Source: Oribacterium sp. UBA3737 (GTDB taxonomy: Bacteria; Bacillota_A; Clostridia; Lachnospirales; Lachnospiraceae). Taken from it: a DNA stretch of 32,491 nt. Below the pieces are notes generated by a model. It was not told the DNA's origin. It saw only the letters and a list, made by a program, of their open reading frames with translations, and ran no database searches. Positions 15,881 to 23,770 of the stretch are shown here, one piece after another (position 1 is the first letter of the stretch; every line of letters begins with the position of its first letter). The stretch lies in the NCBI GenBank assembly GCA_002371295.1, contig DFGZ01000227.1:1-32491 (forward strand), in the 5' to 3' direction. The translations under genes were made by a program, and so were the position numbers.

Positions 15881-17203
15881 ATGAGAATAGTAAATCTTAT
15901 TGGAGTAGGACCGGGAAGTCCTGAAATGATGACGACCCAGGCCATAGAAGCTATTAAAAATTCAGATGTACTTATGGGAGCCAGCCGTGCCCTTAAAACA
16001 GCGGGTGAGGCTGTTTCCGGAACAAAGATAGAGACCTATGAGGCTGTGAAGACTGAGGAGATGCTGGATTACATACTGTCACATCCCGAAAAGAGAGTTA
16101 TCTCTGCGGTCTTTACCGGAGATACCAGCGTATACAGCGGTGCCATACCTCTGAGAAAAGCCCTGTTAAAGGCATCCGGTGCTGATGGAAATGACGACTC
16201 CGAGGATGAGGAAAAATCTGACAGCTTCGAGATAAGGAACTTTGCGGGAGTTTCCAGTATTCAGTACTTCCTTAGCAAACGTTCCATAAGCATGGCTGAT
16301 GTTAAGCTGGTCAGCCTGCACGGACGCCACAAGGACATGATCCCGCTTATCAGGGAGAACAAATTCGTCTGCGCACTTCTCGGCAGTGAGGATACGGTTT
16401 CCAATATTTCCGAGGAGCTCATTCAGTTCGGATTAAGCTCTGTGAAGATAATCGTAGGTGAGAGACTGAGCTATCCCGATGAGGCATTTACTGTCGGAAA
16501 AACCAGAGAGATGAGAGGCAAGATGTTTGACCGTCTCGCCATTGCCCTTTTTGAAAATGATGATGCCATAACACCGATTCGTTCTTATGGTATCGGAGAT
16601 GAGCATTTTGAGAGAACAGGCGGAGTTCCTATCACAAAGAGAGATGTCAGAGCCCTCAGCCTTTGCCGTATGGCCATTCGTGAAAACAGCATAATTTACG
16701 ATATCGGTTCCGGAAGCGGAAGTATGGCAGTGGAAGCAGGACTTGCAAGCCCTGAGGGCAAGGTGATAGCCGTTGAGATAAATCAGGATGCCATCGACAC
16801 CATCGAAAGAAATCGATATCAGTTCAAGGTTGACAATATCAGAATAGTCCGCGGCAAGGCACCGGAATGTTTCTCTGAAATGGAGATGCAGAAGCCGGGT
16901 GAACGGAAGAATGTCGCGAACGAAGGTCCTCTGCCTATACCGGACTGCGTATTCATCGGAGGCAGCAAGGGCAATCTCCGGAAGATAGTAGACTGGGCTG
17001 TGGAAATCAACCCTGATGTAGTGATCGTCATAAACACAGTGACACTTGAATCAGTGGCTGAGGTACTTGAAATCGAGAAGAGACTTACGGACTATAATTT
17101 TGAAATGGTTGAGATTCAGGCAACCGGTCTCGAAAGACGAGGCAGCTACCACATGCATCACGCAGAGAATCCTATAACCATCACCAGAATTTCCAGAAGA
17201 TAA
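15881..17203 (+). CDS. cbiET: Fused precorrin-6B C5,15-methyltransferase/decarboxylase (CbiE-CbiT)
   Basis: The N-terminal CbiE part (about 1-215) methylates C5. The C-terminal CbiT part (about 230-440) methylates C15 and decarboxylates the C12 acetate. Visible are LIGVGPGSPEMMTTQAIEAI at 5-24, a SAVFTGDTSVYSGA loop near 75-88, VSLHGRH near 144-150, then GGVPITKRDVRALSL (CbiT N-terminus, near 247-261) and the SAM loop IYDIGSGSGSMAVE near 273-286. The fusion is common (CobL-like). Two small insertions are visible: an acidic one near 105-118 (GNDDSEDEEKSD) and one near 330-345. The upstream sequence gives AAGGAGA. A hairpin follows the stop. Confidence 0.94.
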   Translation: MRIVNLIGVGPGSPEMMTTQAIEAIKNSDVLMGASRALKTAGEAVSGTKIETYEAVKTEEMLDYILSHPEKRVISAVFTGDTSVYSGAIPLRKALLKASGADGNDDSEDEEKSDSFEIRNFAGVSSIQYFLSKRSISMADVKLVSLHGRHKDMIPLIRENKFVCALLGSEDTVSNISEELIQFGLSSVKIIVGERLSYPDEAFTVGKTREMRGKMFDRLAIALFENDDAITPIRSYGIGDEHFERTGGVPITKRDVRALSLCRMAIRENSIIYDIGSGSGSMAVEAGLASPEGKVIAVEINQDAIDTIERNRYQFKVDNIRIVRGKAPECFSEMEMQKPGERKNVANEGPLPIPDCVFIGGSKGNLRKIVDWAVEINPDVVIVINTVTLESVAEVLEIEKRLTDYNFEMVEIQATGLERRGSYHMHHAENPITITRISRR

Positions 17204-17206
17204 ATA

Positions 17207-17233
17207 GAGAGCAAGCCATAAAGGCTTGCTCTC
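17207..17233. terminator. Hairpin between cbiET and the mazEF remnant
   Basis: A perfect 11-bp stem GAGAGCAAGCC...GGCTTGCTCTC closes a five-base loop. It lies four bases after the cbiET stop and touches the end of the oppositely oriented mazF remnant. The sequence after it is not T-rich on the + strand and moderately so on the - strand (TATTTAT). It may serve both convergent transcripts. Confidence 0.65.
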
Positions 17234-17321
17234 AGTCATACTCAAAGATACCCTGTATTGCATCTGATATGTTCATGATCTGGTTGTAGGAAATGGTGTC
17301 ACCCTGATGGAAAGTTGTCAT
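17232..17321 (-). pseudogene. mazF toxin remnant with an apparent internal deletion
   Basis: A 29-codon ORF begins at an ATG overlapping the mazE TGA (ATGA), the usual mazEF arrangement. It opens MTTFHQGD, which resembles the start of PemK/MazF-family toxins, and ends ISDAIQGIFEYD, which resembles the C-terminus of MazF-like toxins from Clostridia. About 80-90 central residues of a normal 110-120-residue toxin are absent. The simplest reading is an in-frame internal deletion that removed the RNase core and kept both ends. The C-terminal resemblance is from memory and needs a search. The product cannot be an active ribonuclease. Confidence 0.65.
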
Positions 17322-17560
17322 AGCATCTCCTTACCGACAGGCTCTCCCCAATCAAAATCTGAGATGGATATATGTCCATCATATTCGGACAGTCGTTCTT
17401 CGAAGGATTTGTGTGCAAAGGACTTTTTCAGGACTATTGTGTCATTTTCCGTAGCTATATCCAGAGTGTCAGATACAGTTAATCCCAGTTTATCCAGGAT
17501 ACTTTTGGGGAGCCTTATACCCTGACTGTTTCCCCAGGATCTTATTGTGACCTGTGCCAT
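17318..17560 (-). CDS. mazE: MazE-type antitoxin (AbrB/SpoVT-like DNA-binding fold)
   Basis: An 80-residue protein beginning MAQVTIRSWGNSQGIRLPKS, the swapped-hairpin AbrB/MazE DNA-binding domain (about 1-48, with GNSQGIRLPKSILDKLGL and IVLKK). An acidic C-terminal tail (EERLSEYDGHISISDFDW) would normally bind and neutralise MazF. The AGGAGG ribosome binding site lies seven to eight bases before the ATG. Its partner toxin is reduced to 29 codons, so the antitoxin is an orphan and may persist only as an autoregulated DNA-binding protein. It is divergent from the cbiA-cobT gene with 183 bases between them. Confidence 0.88.
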   Translation of the reverse strand: MAQVTIRSWGNSQGIRLPKSILDKLGLTVSDTLDIATENDTIVLKKSFAHKSFEERLSEYDGHISISDFDWGEPVGKEML

Positions 17561-17576
17561 TGATGTTTCCTCCTTT

Positions 17577-17624
17577 GTATAACATGTATATACTTGTTAT
17601 ACCATTGCCTATGATTAGGCACAA
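17577..17624 (-). promoter_or_regulatory. mazE promoter with palindromic operator
   Basis: A near-perfect 26-bp palindrome (GTATAACA, GTATATAC, TGTTATAC blocks; 17577-17602) lies just upstream of the mazE ribosome binding site. On the - strand TATAAC (17596-17601) inside it forms a -10, with TTGTGC (17619-17624) as a -35 at 17-base spacing. An operator overlapping the -10 fits the autorepression known for MazE-type antitoxins. A second small inverted repeat, GCCTA-TGAT-TAGGC (17607-17620), lies between the two boxes. Confidence 0.6.
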
Positions 17625-17743
17625 TATGAAGAATCCGATTAGAACGGAAATAGAATTAAAATAATAATGCGAGCATACTTAGCACATTCCACAATCCAAA
17701 GGACAGAGGAGTTCTGCCTACAAAAAACGAAAGGATTTTTTTA

Positions 17744-20635
17744 ATGAAACCTAGTGTAGTTATCGCAGCAGATAAGAGCGGATCAGGAAAGACCACACTG
17801 ACATGTGGTCTTATTTATGTGCTCAAAAAAAGGGGACTGAAGGTACAGAGCTTTAAGTGTGGTCCTGACTACATCGATCCTATGTTTCATAGAAAGGTTC
17901 TGGGGGTTCCATCAGCAAATCTTGACAGCTTTTTTGTTTCAAGGGAGATGCTGAGAATGCTTTATGCCGAAAGAGCCGAGATGGCGGATATTTCTGTTAC
18001 GGAAGGTGTTATGGGCTACTATGATGGGCTGGGCGGAGTTTCTGTTGAAGCCTCCACCTGGGAGATTGCGGATATCATACAAAGTCCCACAGTTCTCATC
18101 ATGGATTGCAAAGGAGCAAGTGTTTCTGTAGCTGCGCTGATAAGAGGGATGCTGGATTTCCCGAAGCATGCTCAGGAAATCAGACACGGAAGTGGGCGCA
18201 CGGATGATAAAAATCATGATTCAGGCATCCGTGGAGTTATTCTGAACAGAGTGTCACCAATGTTTTATGAGCGTCTTAAAGGAGTCATCGAAGATAACTG
18301 TCCAGGAATAAGGGTTCTCGGGTATATGCCGGAGATGAAGGACCGGAGAATCCCATCCCGGCATCTCGGGCTTGTGGAGCCCGGAGATATGGAGGATTTC
18401 ACTTCATGGATAGAGGCGGTTGGGGAACAGATCGAGAAAACCGTGGATGTTGAAGGAATTCTGGAGCTTGCCGCAACACCGAAAACCTGTAATGATTATG
18501 GCTGTTCCCGGGAAGCTTATGCTGTGGAATACAAATTGAAGAATAGAGTCAGAATCGGAATCGCTGAAGATGAAGCCTTCAATTTTTACTATCTGGAAAA
18601 TCGTGAGCTTTTGGAAAAGATGGGGGCAGAGATAGTGTCCTTCAGTCCCCTTCATGATGAGAAGCTTCCGGAGGATCTGGATGGAATCATCATCGGAGGA
18701 GGATATCCTGAGCTTTATGCGGAGGCACTTTCTGACAATGTTTCCATGCGGAATTCTGTCGCTCAGGCAGTTAAGAAAGGTATACCGCTTATTGCCGAGT
18801 GCGGCGGATATATGTATCTAAATAAGTTGATATATACTGAGGGCATAGAAGAAAACAGTGGCATGAAACCTCATGAGGAATGCTATGAAATGTGCGGAGT
18901 TTTTTCCGGAGAACTGAGAAAGCAAGACAGGCTAGTGCGTTTCGGATATATAGAAGCTGAGACAAAGACAGCAGGACTCTTCGGGCCTGCCGGAACGGTC
19001 CTGAGAGGTCACGAGTTCCATAGGTTTGATTGTGCTGACAATGGAGCGGGATTCAGCATTAGAAAACCGTCAGCAGGAACGGGAAAGGCGAAGACTGCAG
19101 GGAAGACATATGACGGTATATTCTATGACGGGAGCATGTCCTCGGGATGGCCTCATTTTTACTATTACAGTAATCCGAAAGCGATTTTTAATTTTATGAA
19201 ATGTTGTGAGAGATATCATTTTGAGAAATCGGCTCAAAAGAAATGGGATGGAATAGCGAAACCCATAGACAGCCTCGGTATTCTTGAAAAAGAGGTTATA
19301 AAGCTCTGTGGGATACAGAAGACATTGACACCATCTATAGATAAAAAGGCTTTGGTTGTGCTGTGTGCAGACCATGGCTGCGTTAGAGAGGGAGTGACCC
19401 AGACGGATAGCTCCGTAACAAGAAAGGTAGCGGACAGCTTTGTAAAAGGCATGACCACCACAAGTATCTTTGCAAAGGGCAATAATGTGGATGTTTACAC
19501 TGTCGATGTGGGGATGACAGGTTCGAGATACAGCTACATGGGAAAGCCTTACGAGTGCAAAGCGGAATTCAGAAGAAGTGATGACGGGAAAACAGCGGAT
19601 TCTAATTTGAAAGATCATCCTGCCCCGGAAAAATCACTCAACTTTCAGAAGCTTTGCCAGGATGTCCCGGAAAATTCACTCAACTTTCAGAAGCTTTGTC
19701 AGGGTGTCCCGGAAAATTCACTTAACTATCAGAAGCTTTGTCAGGATGTCCCGGAAAAATCACTCAACTTTCAGAAACTTCGTCAGGATGTGGTGAATGA
19801 CAGACGCCTTCAGGATGGAAGCGGCAATATCGCGGTGGAAGCTGCCATGAGTCCTGAAGTCGGAGAGAAGGCATTAAGACTCGGAATGGACATAGTCCGG
19901 GAGTTAAAAGAATCAGGCTATGATATCATCGCTACCGGTGAGATGGGAATAGGAAATACCACGCCGACTGCAGCGCTTTTGGCTTATTTCATGGAGAGTA
20001 AGGCTGAAGAGGCTGTAGGTTACGGAGCCGGACTCAGTGAAGAGGGTCTCAGGAGGAAGCAGGATGTGGTAAGAAGAGCGCTTAGGAGACTTGTGAAAAA
20101 ATCAGGTCTGCAGGAGGGAGAGTTTCAGGCTGAGACTGATGATTTTAGTGACAGTGATTCAAAGTCCGGAGATGATTCAAACAGGTTGAATGCTGAATCA
20201 ATCGAAAATAATAAAAATGATGTTTCTACGGAAAAAGTCAAAACTTATTCAGCGGAAAGCGCAAAGGAAGCTCTGTTTGAGGTCGGTGGACTGGAGATAG
20301 CGGTCATGGCAGGAATGTTCCTTGGAGGCGTCAGATATGAAGTTCCTGTAGTGATCGATGGCATCATTTCAACCGCTGCGGCGTTAAGCGCCTTTATGAT
20401 TGACGAAAGAGTCGCGGGTTATGCATTGGCATCCCATATATCCAAGGAAAAGCTTGCCAGAAAGGCTCTCGAAAAAATGGGACTTCCTGCCATAATCGAT
20501 GCGGAAATGTCTCTCGGGGAAGGCTCCGGGGCCGTTCTTCTGATGCCGATACTTTCTTCGGCAGTGGAAGCCTTTAACCGTATGGGAAGTTTTTCCGATA
20601 TGGAAGTAGAGGCGTATCACAGGTTTTCGCATTAA
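17744..20635 (+). CDS. cbiA-cobT: Fusion of cobyrinate a,c-diamide synthase (CbiA) and DMB phosphoribosyltransferase (CobT)
   Basis: One 963-residue ORF joins two B12 enzymes. Residues 1 to about 490 are CbiA, the ATP- and glutamine-dependent a,c-amidation: P-loop ADKSGSGKTTL (about 8-18), KCGPDYIDPMFH, and a class I glutaminase with GGGYPELYAEAL and AECGGYMYL (nucleophile Cys353). Residues from about 500 are CobT, which makes alpha-ribazole phosphate from nicotinate mononucleotide and a base such as dimethylbenzimidazole: CADHGCVREGVT (about 541), GEMGIGNTTPTAAL (about 732), VGYGAGLSEEGLRRKQ, and LGEGSGA with the expected catalytic Glu near 926. No stop or new start separates the halves. CobT carries two extra stretches: four 14-residue repeats (628-683) and an acidic Ser/Asn-rich segment (about 784-848). 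Both halves keep their key residues, so both are probably active. Confidence 0.93.
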   Translation: MKPSVVIAADKSGSGKTTLTCGLIYVLKKRGLKVQSFKCGPDYIDPMFHRKVLGVPSANLDSFFVSREMLRMLYAERAEMADISVTEGVMGYYDGLGGVSVEASTWEIADIIQSPTVLIMDCKGASVSVAALIRGMLDFPKHAQEIRHGSGRTDDKNHDSGIRGVILNRVSPMFYERLKGVIEDNCPGIRVLGYMPEMKDRRIPSRHLGLVEPGDMEDFTSWIEAVGEQIEKTVDVEGILELAATPKTCNDYGCSREAYAVEYKLKNRVRIGIAEDEAFNFYYLENRELLEKMGAEIVSFSPLHDEKLPEDLDGIIIGGGYPELYAEALSDNVSMRNSVAQAVKKGIPLIAECGGYMYLNKLIYTEGIEENSGMKPHEECYEMCGVFSGELRKQDRLVRFGYIEAETKTAGLFGPAGTVLRGHEFHRFDCADNGAGFSIRKPSAGTGKAKTAGKTYDGIFYDGSMSSGWPHFYYYSNPKAIFNFMKCCERYHFEKSAQKKWDGIAKPIDSLGILEKEVIKLCGIQKTLTPSIDKKALVVLCADHGCVREGVTQTDSSVTRKVADSFVKGMTTTSIFAKGNNVDVYTVDVGMTGSRYSYMGKPYECKAEFRRSDDGKTADSNLKDHPAPEKSLNFQKLCQDVPENSLNFQKLCQGVPENSLNYQKLCQDVPEKSLNFQKLRQDVVNDRRLQDGSGNIAVEAAMSPEVGEKALRLGMDIVRELKESGYDIIATGEMGIGNTTPTAALLAYFMESKAEEAVGYGAGLSEEGLRRKQDVVRRALRRLVKKSGLQEGEFQAETDDFSDSDSKSGDDSNRLNAESIENNKNDVSTEKVKTYSAESAKEALFEVGGLEIAVMAGMFLGGVRYEVPVVIDGIISTAAALSAFMIDERVAGYALASHISKEKLARKALEKMGLPAIIDAEMSLGEGSGAVLLMPILSSAVEAFNRMGSFSDMEVEAYHRFSH
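19625..19792 (+). repeat. Four tandem 42-nt repeats inside the CobT half
   Basis: Four contiguous in-frame 42-base units, at 19625, 19667, 19709 and 19751, each encode a variant of PEKSLNFQKLCQDV. The copies differ by only a few bases (K/N, F/Y, D/G, C/R changes). The array lies between the CobT segment ending near residue 615 and the block leading to GEMGIGNTT, a place where ordinary CobT proteins have only a short connection. Confidence 0.93.
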
Positions 20636-20675
20636 CTCGGAACCATTTTAGAGAAGAAAGATTGAGGGCGAATTC

Positions 20676-21941
20676 ATGAAAATGAAAAAAACCAGAATTA
20701 TTGTGACAGCACTTTTCATGCTTTTGCTTCTGGGACTTTTCATATGGAAAAGCAAACCGGAGCCGGTAGTTTCCGAAAATACATCTAAAGTACCGGAAAA
20801 CACTAATGAGCTTATCAAATCCGAAGATCTTACCAACTCCGAAGAGCTCACCATATGTGTTGCGACGGATATTCATTATATAGCACCGGAGCTTACGGAT
20901 GGCGGGGCGTATTTTACGGAGCTTATAGAGAATGCAGACGGAAAAGCCATGCAGTACTGCGAAGAAATCACAGATGCCTTTGTGAACAGGATGAAGGAGC
21001 TAAAGCCGGATGTCCTTATCCTGTCCGGAGATCTGACCTTTAACGGCGCAAAGGCTAGTCATGAAGGACTGGCGGCAAAGCTGAAAGAAATTGAAGAAAC
21101 AGGAGTAAGGGTTCTCGTCATACCCGGAAATCATGATCTGAACAGCCGCATCGCAGCATGCTTCAAGGGCGATGGCTACACCCTGGTTGACAGTGTTTCT
21201 GCCGGGGCATTTGCAGAGATCTATGGGGATTACGGCTATCTGGAAGCAACGGGAAGAGACAGCTTTTCCCTGAGCTACACTTATGATGTAAGTCCTGAAT
21301 TAAGGCTTCTTCTTGTGGATGTCAATACAGAAAGTGCCCCAGGTGTGTGTACGGATGAGACATTGGCATGGGTTTCGGAGCAGCTTAAGGAGGCAAAGTC
21401 GAAGAGTATGCAGGTGATAGCCGTCAGCCATCAGAATCTGATAGCCCATAACCCGATGTTCACGGATGGCTTCGTAATGGGGCAGAATGATAGCTTGCTT
21501 AAGCTGTATCAGGAGTATGGTGTCAGATGCAATCTCAGCGGCCACATGCATATACAGCATGTTGCTGAAGAAAAGGGAACTAAGGATATAGCCACATCCT
21601 CACTCATGATATCGCCATGTCAGTATGGAGTGATAGAGCTAAAACGAGATACTGCAAGCTACCATACCGAAAAGCTTGATTTCGAACACGCTAAGGATAC
21701 TGAGTTATTTTTCAGGGACACTTCAACAAGGATGCTTAAAAGAAGCATCAAGGATCCAAGTGAAAGGGCATGTGAGTTCTTTACCGAAGTAAACAGTGCT
21801 TATTTTTCGGGCAGGAGAGACATCATAGAGTGGGATGATGAGGCATACCGGGAGATAACAGAGAAATCACCCTTTGTCGGACTGTATCTTAAATCGGTGT
21901 ATGATGACGGCTTCGCGGATGACACAGGATTTACATTATAG
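20676..21941 (+). CDS. Membrane-anchored calcineurin-like metallophosphoesterase
   Basis: A 421-residue protein with an N-terminal membrane helix (about 8-25) and no lipobox, so the enzyme domain is probably outside the cell. The metallophosphoesterase metal-binding motifs are complete: DIH (65-67), GDL (118-120), GNHD (151-154), SH (251-252) and GHMH (289-292). Such enzymes hydrolyse phosphomono- or diesters with two metal ions; the substrate cannot be told. It lies 40 bases after the cbiA-cobT gene on the same strand. A part in B12 salvage or phosphate release is possible but unsupported by any motif. Confidence 0.85.
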   Translation: MKMKKTRIIVTALFMLLLLGLFIWKSKPEPVVSENTSKVPENTNELIKSEDLTNSEELTICVATDIHYIAPELTDGGAYFTELIENADGKAMQYCEEITDAFVNRMKELKPDVLILSGDLTFNGAKASHEGLAAKLKEIEETGVRVLVIPGNHDLNSRIAACFKGDGYTLVDSVSAGAFAEIYGDYGYLEATGRDSFSLSYTYDVSPELRLLLVDVNTESAPGVCTDETLAWVSEQLKEAKSKSMQVIAVSHQNLIAHNPMFTDGFVMGQNDSLLKLYQEYGVRCNLSGHMHIQHVAEEKGTKDIATSSLMISPCQYGVIELKRDTASYHTEKLDFEHAKDTELFFRDTSTRMLKRSIKDPSERACEFFTEVNSAYFSGRRDIIEWDDEAYREITEKSPFVGLYLKSVYDDGFADDTGFTL

Positions 21942-22087
21942 CTGTCATGCAGCAAACCTTTAATCGATTATTACAGATTTAAATATGTGCGGCACAGACA
22001 TGTGTAATGAGTATATGTCTTGAATATATTTAGAAATGGCAGTTAATGGTGTTCACTGATATAAAAGAAAAGCAGGGAGGAGTTTAT

Positions 22088-22756
22088 ATGTACTGTCTGG
22101 TGACGGGTGGTGCCGGATCCGGGAAATCTGAATATGCGGAATCTCTGGCCCTTTCCTTCTGTGATAAAGCAGGGAGTATGTTTTACATAGCCACCATGTA
22201 CCCCTATGATGACGAGGAAACTAAAAGGCGGATTCATCGTCACAGAAGTTTACGGGAAGGCAAGGGATTTGTTACTATAGAGAGACCGTTTGAGATATCG
22301 AAGGTTTTAGATGAAATAAAAGCTCATACGGATGAAACAGACTGCTCACCGTTTCGAGAACAGAATCTGAGAGCTGAAGCACAGAAACAGTGCTCCGGCA
22401 GGGTGAAGAAGGACATCAATACAGAGCAAGGACTTGAGAGTGGGGACAGCTCGGATCAGGAGTATGATGGACTAAAGGATGTGGTGGTTCTTCTCGAAGA
22501 TCTGACAAATCTGTATGCCAATGAGTGTTATCAGACTGATGGTCATCCCCATGAAATCGTGGCACCCCTGAGAGAACTGGCTGCCAATGTCAAAGCCCTT
22601 ATCGTCGTCAGCAATGAGCTGTACTGCGACGGAATCCGGTATCCGGAGGAAACCCTGGGATTTCTGAGAGAGCTGTCCATGATAAATCGTGAGATAGCTA
22701 AGGATGCTGATAAGGTTTATGAGGTGGTGGCAGGAATTCCGGTGGCAGTGAAATGA
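22088..22756 (+). CDS. cobU: Adenosylcobinamide kinase/guanylyltransferase (CobU) with an insertion
   Basis: CobU phosphorylates adenosylcobinamide and then transfers GMP to it, giving adenosylcobinamide-GDP for CobS. I chose the ATG at 22088 because GGGAGG lies seven bases before it and the product opens MYCLVTGGAGSGKSEYAESL; an in-frame ATG at 22046 adds 14 unmatched residues. The P-loop GGAGSGKS is at 7-14, the RIHRHRSLR segment carrying the presumed guanylylated His near 48-56, VVLLEDLTNLYANE near 133-146, and the C-terminal VSNELYCDG and ADKVYEVVAGIPVAVK. The length is 222 against about 180 usual; the excess is a hydrophilic stretch at about 80-128. Confidence 0.93.
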   Translation: MYCLVTGGAGSGKSEYAESLALSFCDKAGSMFYIATMYPYDDEETKRRIHRHRSLREGKGFVTIERPFEISKVLDEIKAHTDETDCSPFREQNLRAEAQKQCSGRVKKDINTEQGLESGDSSDQEYDGLKDVVVLLEDLTNLYANECYQTDGHPHEIVAPLRELAANVKALIVVSNELYCDGIRYPEETLGFLRELSMINREIAKDADKVYEVVAGIPVAVK

Positions 22757-22864
22757 GGATCGGTCGAGAGTCGCGTGACAGGTAACAGGTAACATAGGGA
22801 CCTGACCTATAGCGCATCAGCCTTTCTGATATTCCGAACAGTCCAATAAAGGGAGAATAACTAT

Positions 22865-23653
22865 ATGATAGATTCTTTCATTATCGCTTTTTCCACATAT
22901 TCAAGACTTCCTATGCCGAAGGCAGACTGGAATGAGAAGAGCATGAAATATGCCATGTGTTTCTTTCCGTTTGTGGGGGCAGTCATTGCTATAACAGAGC
23001 TTTTCGTATGGTGGGGAAGCCTGAAGCTTCAGACATATAACATAATTACGGCATTTTTTTTGATGCTGGTTCCATTTGCGATAACCGGTGGGATACACCT
23101 GGACGGGCTTTTTGATACGGAGGATGCCCTTCACAGCTACGGTGACAGAGAGAAGAAGCTTGCCATACTGAAGGACCCTCATGTAGGAGCCTTCGCTGTC
23201 ATTTATGGGGTAATGTATATCCTTGGGGGATATTCACTGGCAACTGAGATGGACATAGAGGCGCTGCTTTCTGTGTGTTTTGGTTTTGTTATTTCAAGAG
23301 AGTTAAGCGGGATCAGTGTTGTGAGCTTTCCAAAGGCAAAAAAGGATGGCATGGTCAGTACCTTTTCTGAGAATGCCGACAGGAAAGTTAAAAATATTCT
23401 TTTGTCAGAGCTTATATTGACTGTGGTATGCATGTTTACGGTTTTCATATATGGGAAGATAGGGATTGTGTATCCGGCAGTGACATTGGCAGCGGCAGCA
23501 GTATCATTCTTCAGGTACAGGTACAGGGTCGTGCCTGAATTCGGAGGAACCACCGGGGATTTATGCGGATATTTTCTGTGTAACTGTGAGTTTTTGATAT
23601 TATTGGCAAATATCCTGACAATGAAAATACTGGATTTGATGGTGTTTCCTTAG
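22865..23653 (+). CDS. cobS: Adenosylcobinamide-GDP ribazoletransferase (cobalamin 5'-phosphate synthase, CobS)
   Basis: CobS is the integral membrane enzyme that joins adenosylcobinamide-GDP to alpha-ribazole (phosphate), the last assembly step. The 262-residue length is normal. The diagnostic motif HLDGLFDTEDALHSYGDR is at about residues 78-95, followed by KLAILKDPHVGAFAV; FSTYSRLPMP is at the N-terminus and PEFGGTTGDLCGYF near 221-234. About six membrane helices are visible. GGGAGA precedes the start. Its partners CobU (upstream) and the CobT half of the fusion are close by. Confidence 0.94.
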   Translation: MIDSFIIAFSTYSRLPMPKADWNEKSMKYAMCFFPFVGAVIAITELFVWWGSLKLQTYNIITAFFLMLVPFAITGGIHLDGLFDTEDALHSYGDREKKLAILKDPHVGAFAVIYGVMYILGGYSLATEMDIEALLSVCFGFVISRELSGISVVSFPKAKKDGMVSTFSENADRKVKNILLSELILTVVCMFTVFIYGKIGIVYPAVTLAAAAVSFFRYRYRVVPEFGGTTGDLCGYFLCNCEFLILLANILTMKILDLMVFP

Positions 23654-23770
23654 ATTTGGAACAACGAAAAGATATGCTGCATTAAGTGCAGAGTTGTTTA
23701 GATTGAGATCTGTGTGGCGGAAAACACGGCTAAATGACAGTATTAATTAGAAGATGAGGGGATAGTATTT

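Noticed and set aside
19070..19618. 182-codon ORF on the - strand opposite the CobT half
   Set aside because: Shadow of a recognised enzyme domain with no supporting motif.
19625..19792. CRISPR-like array (regularly spaced 42-nt units)
   Set aside because: The units are contiguous, without unique spacers, and in frame within cobT.
22771..22815. Direct repeat CAGGTAA-CAGGTAA and short hairpin between cobU and cobS
   Set aside because: Two 7-base copies and a 5-bp stem are too little to call a repeat element, riboswitch or terminator.
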